Below, piece after piece: positions 26,081-35,647 of a stretch of DNA of 64,000 bases. The stretch is taken from the NCBI RefSeq assembly GCF_015864955.1, contig NZ_JADYWE010000001.1, positions 1,116,001-1,180,000 of the forward strand, given 5' to 3'. The translations under genes were made by a program, and so were the position numbers. The first letter of the stretch is position 1; the number at the start of each line of letters is the position of its first letter. The notes below the pieces were generated by a model. The model was not told the DNA's origin. It made no database searches and saw only the letters and a program-made list of their open reading frames with translations. This DNA is from Salinibacterium sp. NK8237 (lineage in GTDB: Bacteria; Actinomycetota; Actinomycetes; Actinomycetales; Microbacteriaceae).

Positions 26081-27972
26081 CTCGGCAGTTGCACGCCAGC
26101 CGCGTTCGAGCTCGACGAGACACGCACGCGACGTTTGAGGCTCAGTGCCCGCAACGCATTGAGAATCGCGACGAGGTCAACGACTTCTTGCAGCCCGGCG
26201 CCGACGACTGCGGGCAGCGCTCCCGTCATCGCAAAAAGCATGAGCCCGATGCTGATGGCGATACCGATCCAAATGCTTTGCAAGGCGATCTGCACAGTGC
26301 GCTGACTGACTTGCACCGCCGACACGACGCGGTAGAGATCGTCGACGAGAATCACCACGTCAGCAGACTCGCTAGCCGCCGTCGAGCCCTTGGCACCCAT
26401 CGCGATGCCGACATCGGCAGCTCCCAATACGGGCGCATCGTTCACGCCGTCGCCCACCATCACGACCGGGTGTGGACTAGTGGCGTGCACGAGTCGCACC
26501 TTGTCTTCGGGCAGGCACTCCGCGTGAACCTCACTGATGTGGAGTTCGTCAGCGACCTTGCGCGCCGTCTGCTCCACATCCCCCGTGAGCATCAAAGTTT
26601 TCTGGATGCCCAGTTCGCGCAGTCCTGTCAGGGTGCGTGCCGCTTCGGGCCGCACCGCATCGCGCAGCACAATCGCACCAGCGTACTGATCATCGATGCC
26701 CACGTAGACAGCAGCTTCGCCGCTTGCGAGATCGATTCGAGTGAGCGTGGGAGCCTGCTCGGCCACGAAGGCGGGCTTGCCCACGGTGACGAGCTTGCCC
26801 CCTACGCGAGCCTGCACACCGTGGGTGGCGACTTCGCGGGCATCCGATACTTCCGGGAGCGCGAGGGAGCGTTGCTTCGCTGCCTCCACGAGGGATGCCG
26901 CAAGCACGTGGGAAGAATATTGTTCTGCTGCTGCCACGAGGGCCAGCAATTCGTCGGCGGTCACCGCGCCCTCAGGCCGCACGTCGACGACAACGGGACG
27001 ACCGCTCGTGAGCGTGCCTGTTTTGTCGAACACGACCGTTTTCGCACGGGCGAGCACTTCGAGGGTGCCGGCGTTTTTCACCACGACGCCATAGGTGGAC
27101 GCGCTCGACATCCCGGCCATGAACGCCACCGGGGCTGCGATCAACAGCGGACACGGTGTTGCGACCACAAGCACTTCGGCGAACCGCACGGGGTCCCCCG
27201 AGATCCACCAGGCGATAGCAGCCAGGCCAATCGAGACGAGCGTGAACGGCACCGCGTAGCGATCAGCCAGACGCACGATGGGTGCTTTGCTCTCCGCCGC
27301 TTCGGTGACGAGCTCAACAATCCGTTGGTATTGGCTGTCGGATGCTCGCGCGCTCGCCTGCACCGTGACAGCTTCTGGCCCATTCACCGAACCGCTCAAC
27401 AGCAGGTCTCCGGTGACTTTCTCGACCGGCATACTTTCGCCCGTGAGCGACGACTCATCGACGGCGGTCGTGGCAGACACCAGCACCGCATCCACCGGCA
27501 CAATCTCCGAAGGGCGCACCACGAGGCGATCCCCCACCGCAACCTCTGTGGCCGGCACATCAACAATGTCACCGGCGGCCGTCAGCTGATGAGCTGTTTG
27601 AGGAACCCGATCCAGCAAGGCATTCAATTCACGCTTGGCGCGGCCAGCCGCAAAGTCTTCGAGCGCTTCGCCACCGGTGAGCATCAGCACGATGACGATG
27701 CTCGCCCAGTATTCGCCCACGACCACCGTCGCCACGATCGCCGTCACCGCAAGCACGTCGAGACCGAACTGGTGCTGCAACAGTTTGCGCACCATCGACA
27801 CGGCCTCACGCACGGCAACGCCGAGCGAATAGATCGACAGCAACCACGGAACGACGGCGGATGCCGGAGTCCAATTCAGCGCGAGGCCCACCACGCCGAC
27901 CACGACCGTGAGAGCGACGAGCGGATAGCGACGCACAGCCGAGCGCAACGTTACGGAAAGGAATGTAGCCAT
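26077..27972 (-). CDS. Heavy-metal P1B-type ATPase without metal-binding domain
   Basis: 631 residues. Seen in order: actuator loop SSLTGESMPVEK, membrane metal motif ATPCPLLIAAPVAF (Cys-Pro), phosphorylation site FDKTGTLTSG, and hinge MVGDGVNDAPVL. There is no N-terminal HMA CxxC domain, and the usual His-Pro dipeptide of the nucleotide domain reads SSHVLA (His-Val). It exports soft or divalent metals (Zn, Cd, Pb, Cu or Co); which one is not readable. Its stop overlaps the convergent reductase by 4 nt. Confidence 0.92.
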   Translation of the reverse strand: MATFLSVTLRSAVRRYPLVALTVVVGVVGLALNWTPASAVVPWLLSIYSLGVAVREAVSMVRKLLQHQFGLDVLAVTAIVATVVVGEYWASIVIVLMLTGGEALEDFAAGRAKRELNALLDRVPQTAHQLTAAGDIVDVPATEVAVGDRLVVRPSEIVPVDAVLVSATTAVDESSLTGESMPVEKVTGDLLLSGSVNGPEAVTVQASARASDSQYQRIVELVTEAAESKAPIVRLADRYAVPFTLVSIGLAAIAWWISGDPVRFAEVLVVATPCPLLIAAPVAFMAGMSSASTYGVVVKNAGTLEVLARAKTVVFDKTGTLTSGRPVVVDVRPEGAVTADELLALVAAAEQYSSHVLAASLVEAAKQRSLALPEVSDAREVATHGVQARVGGKLVTVGKPAFVAEQAPTLTRIDLASGEAAVYVGIDDQYAGAIVLRDAVRPEAARTLTGLRELGIQKTLMLTGDVEQTARKVADELHISEVHAECLPEDKVRLVHATSPHPVVMVGDGVNDAPVLGAADVGIAMGAKGSTAASESADVVILVDDLYRVVSAVQVSQRTVQIALQSIWIGIAISIGLMLFAMTGALPAVVGAGLQEVVDLVAILNALRALSLKRRVRVSSSSNAAGVQLPS

Positions 27973-28063
27973 ACCTTCGTTCTACTCTCGTTCGCGGCAT
28001 CCGGCCAGCCAGCACAGGCTCCCCTTAGCCGCGCTTCGGAACGGGGTCGGTAGGCTCGACAGC

Positions 28064-28843
28064 ATGACTCAACGGCGCTGGAAACAGATCATGGACATTC
28101 CTCTGACCGTTGCTGCCATCATTTTTCTCATCGCCTACGCGTGGGAAGTAATCGCCAATCTCTCGGGCACCGCCATGCTGGTGGCCGAGGTCATCATCGC
28201 TGTCACCTGGGTGGTGTTCGTGGCCGACTACCTCGTAAACCTCATTTTGGCTGAGCACCGCTGGTTTTGGTTTAGAAAGCACCTTTTCGATCTGTTGGTT
28301 GTCGTGCTGCCCATGTTGCGCCCGCTGCGCCTCCTGCGTTTGGTCACACTGCTGAACGTGCTGCAACGACGGGCGGGAACCGCCGTGCGCGGTGGCGTGC
28401 TCACCTACGCGGTCGGATCATCGCTCTTGCTCGTTTTTGTCGCCGGGCTCGCCATTTTGGATACCGAACGCAACGCCGACAGCACTCAGATCACCAACCT
28501 CGGCGATGGTATTTGGTGGGCCTTCGTCACCATCACGACCGTGGGCTACGGCGACATCTATCCCGCGACGACGCTCGGTCGTGTGATTGCCGCTGGCGTG
28601 ATGATGGCCGGAATCGCCCTCCTTGGTGTTGTTACGGCAACCCTCGCCTCGTGGATCGTGGAACGAGTTGCGGCTCAAGACGAGCTCTCGCATGTCGCGA
28701 CGCGTCGCGAAGTCACGGACCTCACGAAGCAGGTGGCCGAACTCAAACATGTGCTCCTCGAGCATGCGACGCAAATGGCAGCTACCTCGGGAAACCCGGC
28801 CCCCACCTTGCCCGGCTCCTCCGGGAAAAAACCGTCGCCCTAG
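28064..28843 (+). CDS. Voltage-gated-type potassium channel
   Basis: 259 residues. Six helices are expected: the S4-like segment LRPLRLLRLVTLLNVLQRR has regularly spaced Arg, and the pore contains the selectivity filter TTVGYGDIYP followed by the inner helix VIAAGVMMAGIALLGVV. The tail RREVTDLTKQVAELKHVLLEH is a likely tetramerising coiled coil. K+-selective and probably involved in membrane potential control. Start ATG 28064 lacks a strong ribosome binding site. Confidence 0.93.
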   Translation: MTQRRWKQIMDIPLTVAAIIFLIAYAWEVIANLSGTAMLVAEVIIAVTWVVFVADYLVNLILAEHRWFWFRKHLFDLLVVVLPMLRPLRLLRLVTLLNVLQRRAGTAVRGGVLTYAVGSSLLLVFVAGLAILDTERNADSTQITNLGDGIWWAFVTITTVGYGDIYPATTLGRVIAAGVMMAGIALLGVVTATLASWIVERVAAQDELSHVATRREVTDLTKQVAELKHVLLEHATQMAATSGNPAPTLPGSSGKKPSP

Positions 28844-28880
28844 CCTTACGAAACGAAGTTCGCTCACCTATGCTGTGGGC

Positions 28881-29393
28881 ATGACCTCCACAACCGCGAC
28901 AGCGCTCACGATCGAACAGGAGAGCGCCCCGCTGCCCGGTGCGTCGATGCGGGTGGCAATGCGTCGGTTCTTCGATCGATCGTTCCGGATGCGCGGTCGA
29001 GCCAGTCGCAGCGAATACTGGTGGTGGATGCTCGTGAACATCATCATCGTGACCGCACTTCAGGTGGTCGCGCCTCTTCTGGTCGCGGGTCGCCCGATGG
29101 GTGATCAACTCACATTCGGCCCGTTCGGCTCTTTTGTCTATCCCACGGTGAGCATTGCGAGTTGGAATTGAGAGATGACCGCGGACTCCACGGTGCTCGT
29201 CTCTCTCTCCTTCATCGTCGGAGGCTGGGTACTGCTCACCGCAATCCCCGGGATCACGATTGCCGTACGCCGCCTGCACGACTCAAACCTCTCGGGCGGA
29301 TGGGCATTCCTAGCCGTGTTCCCACTCGGAGCCTTCATCGTGCTGGGACTCGCTCTGCGCAGTTCGCGCCCGGAGGGTCTGCGCTTCGACTAG
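28881..29393 (+). pseudogene. DUF805 membrane protein interrupted by an in-frame TGA
   Basis: The N-terminal half (28881-29171) carries the DUF805 head FRMRGRASRSEYWWWMLVN and stops at TGA after SIASWN. The C-terminal half (ATG 29175 on, to 29393) resumes in the same frame with PGITIAVRRLHDSNLSGGWA and the family end. The frames are identical (294 nt apart), so a single nonsense codon splits an otherwise full-length gene of about 170 residues. Either it is a pseudogene, the two halves are made separately by re-initiation (GAGAG directly before the second ATG), or the base is a sequence error. Confidence 0.75.
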
Positions 29394-30268
29394 CGCGGCA
29401 GCCGAACCTCTACCGTGCCATCCACTACCCGGCTCTCGAAGCGCGGCTGCGGACTCGTCGCTGGCCCGTGGATGACTTCCCCCGTGTCGAGCGAAAACGC
29501 ACTCTGGTGCCAGGGGCACTCAATGCACGCCCCGCCCGGGGTGGAGTCATCGCCGACGACGTACCCGTCGTGGAGTTCGGCCCCGAGGTGGCTGCAGGTG
29601 TTCGACAGCACCGAGACCCGGTCTCCGCGACGGAAGACAACCACCTCGGTATCAGCGACAACACGCTTCTCGAGTGAGCCATCCGCAAGCTCAGCCAGCG
29701 GCGCTAGCTGCTGCCAGCCGCTGGGAAAGCTGGCTTCGACATCCGGTGCGTGACTGACGCCCGCTGCTTGACGGTAGGTCATGTGCCCACCGAGGTAGCC
29801 ACCGCCCGAGGCGATCGCGAGCCCGGCGTAGCTCAGCACTTTGCCGCTCGTGTGCTTTCCGCGGGAGCGCTGCACGAAGGATGCCGCGAAGAACCCCGTG
29901 GCCACGATGTTGACCGCGGCGTGCACAATGCCGACGCGTTGCTGCTTTTCGTCGAGCTTCGACCAATCCGCGAAGCCGGCGACGGCTGTTCCGCTCGCCC
30001 CCAGCACACCGACTCCGACAAGTGCCCGTGACGCCTTCTCGGTACCGGGCAGGGCGTCCAGCACGCCCGCCGAGATCCACGCGCCCAGAGGAACGTGTAC
30101 ACCGAGCGGATGCACCGGGTGACCCAGCGGAACGCCGTGCAGGAGGTCTCGCAACCACCGCGGCCGAAGAACTGCATCCACGACGCCCTGCGTCTTCTTC
30201 ACAGCGGGATCGAGCACGGCCGCCTCTTCTAAGCGGTCGACGTTTCGCAATACTGGCAGTCGTTTCAT
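29390..30268 (-). CDS. DUF2231 membrane domain fused to Rieske [2Fe-2S] domain
   Basis: 292 residues from ATG 30268 (GAGGA upstream). The N-terminal ~190 residues contain LLHGVPLGHPVHPLGVHVPLG, the His-rich DUF2231 motif, and several helices. The C-terminal ~100 residues are a Rieske domain: SNTCSHLGAELHDG (Cys-x-His) and CIECPWHQSAFSL (Cys-x-x-His), the four cluster ligands, in a ferredoxin/dioxygenase-like sequence. This suggests a membrane-anchored electron carrier, partner unknown. It ends 4 nt into the DUF805 remnant. Confidence 0.88.
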   Translation of the reverse strand: MKRLPVLRNVDRLEEAAVLDPAVKKTQGVVDAVLRPRWLRDLLHGVPLGHPVHPLGVHVPLGAWISAGVLDALPGTEKASRALVGVGVLGASGTAVAGFADWSKLDEKQQRVGIVHAAVNIVATGFFAASFVQRSRGKHTSGKVLSYAGLAIASGGGYLGGHMTYRQAAGVSHAPDVEASFPSGWQQLAPLAELADGSLEKRVVADTEVVVFRRGDRVSVLSNTCSHLGAELHDGYVVGDDSTPGGACIECPWHQSAFSLDTGEVIHGPATSPQPRFESRVVDGTVEVRLPR

Positions 30269-30305
30269 CAGTTCCTCATCCCTCTCAGCGTGTGTTGTTG
30301 GAGAA

Positions 30306-30800
30306 CTAGATCGTGACTGATTCGGATGACCCGGTGTGAGGCTCATCCCCGGTTACCTTCGCGGCGACAACGCCAACGAGAGTCGCAACTTTGCCCGGGC
30401 TCTCCCAGTACTGTGCCGAGTCGGCCTTCACATGAATCAGCACGACCGAGGGATCTTCGGCGCCGTCTTCGAACCACACATCAGTGAACGTATTCCAGAG
30501 TTCTTTCTTCTTCGCCACATCCCGAACAATCTCGGCAGACCCCGACAGCGAGAGCCACTCAGACGAACCCGCATAGGCGAGGTTGACCTGAGGATGCACT
30601 AGCAATTGATGCACCGTGTCTGACTCGACGGACGCCAAGAACCAGCAATCGCCATCGAAGTCTGCCTCCTGCACGGTCATGGGGTGGCTGTGCAGCGCAC
30701 CGTCTGCGGAGACGCTTGTGAGCATCGCGATCCGGGTCTTTTTCATGATCGAACGGATGGTGTCGAGCTGGTCTGTTGTTGCCTGAGTCTGAAATGACAT
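30306..30800 (-). CDS. Pyridoxamine-phosphate-oxidase-fold stress protein
   Basis: 164 residues with the split-barrel flavin fold of general stress protein 26 (YdaG-like): TRIAMLTSVSADGALHSHPM, DCWFLASVESDTVHQLL and NLAYAGSSEWLSLSGSAEIV. Members bind FMN or F420 and act in oxidative or general stress. GGAGACACC precedes the ATG. Just 37 nt separates it from the Rieske gene downstream, so the two may be co-transcribed. Confidence 0.88.
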   Translation of the reverse strand: MSFQTQATTDQLDTIRSIMKKTRIAMLTSVSADGALHSHPMTVQEADFDGDCWFLASVESDTVHQLLVHPQVNLAYAGSSEWLSLSGSAEIVRDVAKKKELWNTFTDVWFEDGAEDPSVVLIHVKADSAQYWESPGKVATLVGVVAAKVTGDEPHTGSSESVTI

Positions 30801-30948
30801 GGTGTCTCCAATTCGTCGACGGTTCGCAGTTATGCTGCGCTTCGACGCTAGGGAGCAATCCTCAACGTTGGCCGAGTGCTAGCCGAACGTTAGATGAGAG
30901 CAAGGAGCCGATGCCGGCGCACCAAAAATCGCGCACGACAGACTGCGC

Positions 30949-31407
30949 CTAGTCCTTATTGTTGCCCTTGTCGTCTTTCTCTTTATCGTCGTCCTTGCCG
31001 TTGCCGTTGCTGTTGCTGTTGCTGTTGTCGCTGCCGTTCGACGTTTCGTCCGATTCTTCGTCCACCGGATCAGTAACGGGCGAGGGGTCAGGCAACGCCA
31101 CCGTAAGGTCGGCGCGTACAAGGTCGAGAGACGCTTGGATTCGGGCACTTTGCTCAGCCCCGATGGCACCGGTCGCGGTGTTCTCGTTGAGCTGTTCTTG
31201 GAGAACATCGAGGGCTGCCAGGGCCGCCACGGGGTCACCCGCCGCGGCAGCATCAGTTACATCAGCAACCGATGACTGCAGCAGCGCCGCCGCGTCGGAA
31301 TCGAAATCCGGTGAGGTTGGCGCACAGGCGCTCAACGATAGGGCGAGCGCGAGAGCAGCGCCGACGGCGACGATGCGGCGCGGGAGGGTTAGATTTCTGA
31401 GATTCAT
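30949..31407 (-). CDS. Small lipoprotein with low-complexity tail, paired with kinase
   Basis: 152 residues. The signal peptide ends in lipobox SLSAC. The middle is helical and alanine/leucine-rich with VDPVAALAALDVLQEQLNEN-like spacing. The last ~45 residues are Asn, Ser, Asp, Gly and Lys only, encoded by repetitive AAC/GGC/AAG codons, and look disordered and wall-spanning. It overlaps the Ser/Thr kinase gene by 4 nt (ATGA), so it is probably a sensor partner or an extracytoplasmic ligand-side component of the kinase. I do not recognise a family. Confidence 0.7.
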   Translation of the reverse strand: MNLRNLTLPRRIVAVGAALALALSLSACAPTSPDFDSDAAALLQSSVADVTDAAAAGDPVAALAALDVLQEQLNENTATGAIGAEQSARIQASLDLVRADLTVALPDPSPVTDPVDEESDETSNGSDNSNSNSNGNGKDDDKEKDDKGNNKD

Positions 31408-32696
31408 GGCTCCACGCTCTCTTGGAGCTGCTCGAGGTGCGTGCCAAGCTCGCCAGGAACCACCGGGTAGCTGGGCGACGTCGGTTCAGACGGAGTCGCC
31501 TGTTGATTCTGAGTAGTTGTCCACGCGACCACACCCAGGGTGAGCACGAGAGCCGTAGCCAGCACGATCCCGAGGCGCTTGACGCTGTGCCGATTTAGTC
31601 TTGGGTTTCGCTTCGGCACTGGCGCTGGCGCTGCGGACGATGCCGCTGCCGCTGCCGCTGATACCGTTGCAGATTCTGAGGCCTCCGGCGCAGGCCACGC
31701 TTCGGTTGCTTGTGTCTCCACGCGGGCGTACGCCTTCGTGGGTTCGAGACCCGTTGCCTCATTTGTCCCGTTCTCCGAGGGAACGAGCGAACGGGTGGGT
31801 TCACCTTCGGCGTCGTTCACATCCTCAGAGGAATAGGCGAGCGCCCGCAAAGCGACAGCGATATCCATCGGAAGCGGCCGCTGTTCAGCATCGAGCGCCG
31901 TCATAGTGACCAGCATCTCTCGCCACGCCCCGCTAAGACCGTCCGGCACCCGGGGTGGGGTGTTGAGGCGCGCACCGATCGTCTCGACGGCGCTCCCGGG
32001 AAACGCGCGCTGCCCCGTGAGCGCTTCAAGCAAAACGAGACCGAGCGAATAGACATCCGATGGCCCCAGCGCCTCACTGCCGCGCGCTTGCTCAGGGCTG
32101 AGGTAGCTCGCACTGCCGATGATGGCTCCCGTCGAGGTCATCTTCGCGCTGTCGACAATACGGGCAATTCCAAAGTCAGCAAGCTTCGAATGGAACTCGC
32201 GGTCAGGAAGCTCAGAGCGCGCCAGCAAGATATTGGCTGGTTTGACGTCCCGATGCACGACGCCCTGACCATGCACGTAATGAAGCGCTTCTGCGATATC
32301 GGCACCGAGGTGCGCCACCAATGCCGGCAGCAAAGGGGCCGTCATCGCCTCACGCAAATTGGGACCATCCACGAATTCCATCACGAGAAAGAGGCGATCG
32401 GCCGCGTCAGCCGTCTCTGCGACCGCATCGAAAAGAGTGACCAACGCGTGATGGTTGAGCGCAGCGAGAGCTTCCACTTCGTTACGCTGTCTGCGGATCT
32501 CCTCAGGGTTCGCCACGCCAGGCAGCATTAGTTTGAGCGCAACTTCTCTCGGAAGCGACTCGTCCATCGCCCGATATACGGAAGCCATTCCGCCGCGGCC
32601 GATCAAACTCGTTATGCGATAGCGGCCGCCGATTACCGTGCCAATGAGCTCATCGTCCGAGCGAAAAGACGATCGTGAGTTTGTGGCTGCTGTCAC
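31404..32696 (-). CDS. PknB-like Ser/Thr protein kinase, single-pass
   Basis: 430 residues. The kinase domain (~17-285) is complete: IGRGGMASVYRA, VALKLMLPG, GVVHRDVKPANILLA, LADFGIARIV, SASYLSPEQARG and DVYSLGLVLLEALTGQ. An Ala/Pro linker leads to one transmembrane helix (RLGIVLATALVLTLGVVAW) and a ~45-residue external tail. There are no PASTA repeats, so a muropeptide sensor role is unlikely. GTG start after AAGGGG. The extracellular part is short, which fits sensing through the co-translated lipoprotein. Confidence 0.92.
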   Translation of the reverse strand: MTAATNSRSSFRSDDELIGTVIGGRYRITSLIGRGGMASVYRAMDESLPREVALKLMLPGVANPEEIRRQRNEVEALAALNHHALVTLFDAVAETADAADRLFLVMEFVDGPNLREAMTAPLLPALVAHLGADIAEALHYVHGQGVVHRDVKPANILLARSELPDREFHSKLADFGIARIVDSAKMTSTGAIIGSASYLSPEQARGSEALGPSDVYSLGLVLLEALTGQRAFPGSAVETIGARLNTPPRVPDGLSGAWREMLVTMTALDAEQRPLPMDIAVALRALAYSSEDVNDAEGEPTRSLVPSENGTNEATGLEPTKAYARVETQATEAWPAPEASESATVSAAAAAASSAAPAPVPKRNPRLNRHSVKRLGIVLATALVLTLGVVAWTTTQNQQATPSEPTSPSYPVVPGELGTHLEQLQESVEP

Positions 32697-32814
32697 GCGA
32701 ATCCCCTTAGTTCTGCTCGAGAGAGTTTAGATGAGTTAGCTGTGGGGAGAGATCGGCGGCCCCATCAACACCGGAGCGGCGGCACAAATGCGAGATAGAC
32801 GGAAGCAGGAGACG

Positions 32815-33666
32815 TCAGCGATGAAAGGTTCCCACACCCCTGAGCACTGCCGCATACCCTTCGCGGTAGCTCGGATAGGTAAACGAGAAGCCCGTACTTG
32901 TCAGCAGCGCATTGCGACAACGCTTACCGCGGCCTCTGCCTTCGTTGGCACCGTCTTCACTCGGCGGCGGCACTGGTCTGTCGATACTGCGAGCAAGAAA
33001 CTCGATAACCTCGCGCTGATCGGCCGGCTCATCGTCAACGCCGATATAGATACTGGCGGGCGAGGAAGCCATCGTCGCGAGATGCACGATAGCCGCTGCA
33101 GCGTCATCTCGATGGATCAGATTCGTGAAGCTAGGGGCGGATGCTAGCGTTTCGACCCCAGCGCGTACGCGGTCGATCTGTCGGGTGCGCCCTGGCCCGT
33201 AGATGCCCGCCAAGCGAAGGACCGTCGAGTTGGCGACGCTCTCGAGCAGCAACACTTCGGCTTCCCGCAAGACGGTCGCCGTCTCCGTCGCCGGCGTCGC
33301 CAGTGTAGATTCGTCGACCCATGAGCCATCGCTGACGCCATAGACCGCGGTCGACGAGACATAAATGACCCTCGGCGCAGCAGCGCAGTCTCGCTCAATA
33401 GCGGCGGCGATGTTCCGCACGCTTTCGACGTAGGTAGCGAGATAGCCGTCGCGCGTGCGCTCATCGGGGCTAACAGCGATCACTACGACGCTGGTATCGG
33501 CAGGAAGAGTGGGCACATGCGCAGACAAGTCGACGGATTGCCCAGCGATCTCGGGCGGCAACTTCTCGATCGAACGCCGTAGGCCCAGTACAGAATGCCC
33601 CAGCGCCGCAAAGCGGAGCCCAGCCTCGATACCCAGGTCACCGCATCCGGCTATGACGACGGTCAC
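32815..33666 (-). CDS. NAD(P)-dependent epimerase/dehydratase (YeeZ-like SDR)
   Basis: 283 residues from the GTG at 33666, after GAGGAG. The N-terminus is a Rossmann loop (VVIAGCGDLGIEAGLRFAALGH). The core has YVSSTAVYGVSDGSWVDE and STVLRLAGIYGPGR, as in atypical short-chain reductases of the YeeZ/WcaG type. The classic YxxxK is not clearly placed after the VYG segment. Substrate unknown. An upstream start would add 16 residues without a ribosome binding site. Confidence 0.82.
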   Translation of the reverse strand: MTVVIAGCGDLGIEAGLRFAALGHSVLGLRRSIEKLPPEIAGQSVDLSAHVPTLPADTSVVVIAVSPDERTRDGYLATYVESVRNIAAAIERDCAAAPRVIYVSSTAVYGVSDGSWVDESTLATPATETATVLREAEVLLLESVANSTVLRLAGIYGPGRTRQIDRVRAGVETLASAPSFTNLIHRDDAAAAIVHLATMASSPASIYIGVDDEPADQREVIEFLARSIDRPVPPPSEDGANEGRGRGKRCRNALLTSTGFSFTYPSYREGYAAVLRGVGTFHR

Positions 33667-33791
33667 TGTTGTCTCCTCACGATTCACCGCGTGGCACGCT
33701 GTCGTGTTCTGCACGAGCGAGTGCCGAGCAGCACCCGCCGCTCAAGAATAACCAGAGCGAGCTGGATGTTTTCCTGCGCGGGCGCACATGC

Positions 33792-33824
33792 GAAAGGCCC
33801 GAAAGCCGAAGCTTTCGGGCCCTT
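33792..33824 (-). terminator. Intrinsic terminator of icd
   Basis: A perfect 10-bp stem, GGCCCGAAAG at 33796-33805 with CTTTCGGGCC at 33812-33821, around a 6-nt loop, with TTTCG following on the minus strand. It lies about 50 nt past the icd stop. Confidence 0.8.
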
Positions 33825-33872
33825 CATGAAACGTCGTGGCGTGAGCCAGTCATTTACCGCGCGAGACGCAGA

Positions 33873-35087
33873 TCACGCAAGTCGCGTTGCGAGGTTCTTG
33901 TCGAGCGTGTCGAGGAACTCTTCGGTGGTTTCCCACTTCTGGTCCGGTCCGACGAGCAGTGCGAGGTCCTTGGTCATGTGACCGGCCTCAACGCTCTTGA
34001 TGACGACGTCTTCCAGGGTCGACGCGAAGTCGACGAGTTCCTGGTTGTTGTCGAGCACACCACGGTGAGCCAGCCCACGGGTCCACGCGTAGATCGACGC
34101 GATCGGGTTCGTGGAGGTGGGCTTGCCCTGCTGGTGCTGGCGGTAGTGACGGGTCACGGTGCCGTGAGCTGCCTCGGCTTCAACGACCTTTCCGTCTGGC
34201 GTGGCCAGAACGGAGGTCATGAGGCCGAGCGAGCCGAAGCCCTGAGCTACGGTGTCGGACTGAACGTCGCCGTCGTAGTTCTTGCAGGCCCAGACGTAGC
34301 CGCCCTCCCACTTCATGGCCGAAGCGACCATGTCGTCGATGAGGCGGTGCTCGTAGGTGAGGCCGGCTGCTTCGAACTTGTCCTTGAACTCGTTCTGGAA
34401 GATCTCTTCGAAGATGTCCTTGAAGCGACCGTCGTAAGCCTTGAGGATGGTGTTCTTCGTCGAGAGGTACACCGGGTAGTTGCGCGTGAGGCCGTAGTTG
34501 AGGCTGGCACGCGCGAAGTCAATGATCGAGTCATCGAGGTTGTACTGAACCTGAGCGATTCCATCGCCGGGGGAGTCGTAAACCTCAAACTTCATCGGCT
34601 CGGAACCATCTTCGGGAGCGAACTCGACGGTCAGCTTTCCCTTGCCCTTGAAGCGGAAGTCGGTGGCACGGTACTGGTCGCCGAAGGCGTGACGGCCGAT
34701 GATGATCGGCTTGTTCCAGCCCGGCACGAGACGCGGGATGTTCGAGATGATGATGGGCTCGCGGAAGATAACGCCACCAAGGATGTTGCGGATGGTGCCG
34801 TTAGGGCTGCGCCACATCTTCTTGAGGCCGAATTCTTCAACACGGGCTTCGTCGGGGGTAATGGTTGCGCACTTGACGCCAACACCGTGCTTTTGGATGG
34901 CGTGAGCCGCATCAATGGTGATCTGGTCGTCGGTTGCGTCGCGGCTTTCAATGCCGAGGTCGTAGTACTCGAGGTTGACGTCAACGTAGGGGTGGATCAG
35001 GGTTTCCTTGATCCGGTGCCAAATAATGCGCGTCATTTCGTCGCCGTCGAGTTCGACGACGGTGCCTTCTACCTTGATCTTGGACAA
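33873..35087 (-). CDS. icd: NADP-dependent isocitrate dehydrogenase
   Basis: 404 residues of the dimeric eukaryotic-type NADP-IDH found in actinobacteria. Seen: [49 protein letters not shown], the metal-site region [14 protein letters not shown], and the NADP region [12 protein letters not shown]. It makes 2-oxoglutarate and NADPH in the TCA cycle. I chose a TTG start at 35087, which follows AGGAG with an 8-nt gap and begins with SKIKVEG; upstream codons are not family-like. Confidence 0.96.
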   Translation of the reverse strand: MSKIKVEGTVVELDGDEMTRIIWHRIKETLIHPYVDVNLEYYDLGIESRDATDDQITIDAAHAIQKHGVGVKCATITPDEARVEEFGLKKMWRSPNGTIRNILGGVIFREPIIISNIPRLVPGWNKPIIIGRHAFGDQYRATDFRFKGKGKLTVEFAPEDGSEPMKFEVYDSPGDGIAQVQYNLDDSIIDFARASLNYGLTRNYPVYLSTKNTILKAYDGRFKDIFEEIFQNEFKDKFEAAGLTYEHRLIDDMVASAMKWEGGYVWACKNYDGDVQSDTVAQGFGSLGLMTSVLATPDGKVVEAEAAHGTVTRHYRQHQQGKPTSTNPIASIYAWTRGLAHRGVLDNNQELVDFASTLEDVVIKSVEAGHMTKDLALLVGPDQKWETTEEFLDTLDKNLATRLA

Positions 35088-35192
35088 GCTTTGCTCCTTA
35101 GTTAGTGGCCACCTCCAGCTTACTCTTTTTCCTATGTATCTCGACATCGAGATACCTTGGCGCATCTGTCTACCGCGGGTTAGCCTGTATTC

Positions 35193-35645
35193 ATGGGTGA
35201 GCTAAGACTTGAAGAATTATCGGCAAGCACCATCGTGGCTGCCAACAACCTGTCGCTGCGTCGCGGGCAGGAGCAGTTCGTTACGCCGCCCTCCTACGCG
35301 ATCGCGGACGCCTTCATCGACCCGCTGACGTCGTGGCCACGCGTTGTCGTTGACGGCGACAAAGTCGTCGGATTCGTCCGCGGCAATTTCGACCCCAATG
35401 CGTCGCAAGAAGAGTTCCGCAGCTGCATCTGGCGGGTCAGTGTCGCCGGAGACGAGCAGGGCCAGGGCATCGGCCGCTTTGCGGTCAAGGCTCTCAGCGA
35501 AGAAGCACGCAGCCGTGGCTTCGACCGCATCACTGCCATCTGGGAAGAGGGCGACGACGGCCCTGAGCAGTTCTTCCTCAAGGTCGGCTTCAAGGTCGTC
35601 GGCGAAACTCAGTACGGCGAAAAGCTCGGCGAATACACGCTCTAA
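35193..35645 (+). CDS. GNAT family N-acetyltransferase
   Basis: 150 residues. The acetyl-CoA loop is clear: [30 protein letters not shown] is the motif V/A region, followed by [12 protein letters not shown]. Acceptor unknown; the closest pattern is the small diamine or protein acetyltransferase type. The ATG sits about 6 nt after a TAGCCT box, so the message may be leaderless. It is followed after 2 nt by the alkyltransferase-like gene, so the two should be one operon. Confidence 0.88.
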   Translation: MGELRLEELSASTIVAANNLSLRRGQEQFVTPPSYAIADAFIDPLTSWPRVVVDGDKVVGFVRGNFDPNASQEEFRSCIWRVSVAGDEQGQGIGRFAVKALSEEARSRGFDRITAIWEEGDDGPEQFFLKVGFKVVGETQYGEKLGEYTL

Positions 35646-35647
35646 GC

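Noticed and set aside
26089..28053. 654-codon plus-strand frame antisense to the P-type ATPase
   Set aside because: Product is rich in His, Arg and Asp without hydrophobic core; a frame kept open by GC-rich codon use of the real gene.
33669..35105. 478-codon plus-strand frame antisense to icd
   Set aside because: Shadow of icd codon bias; no ribosome binding site and no recognisable fold motifs.
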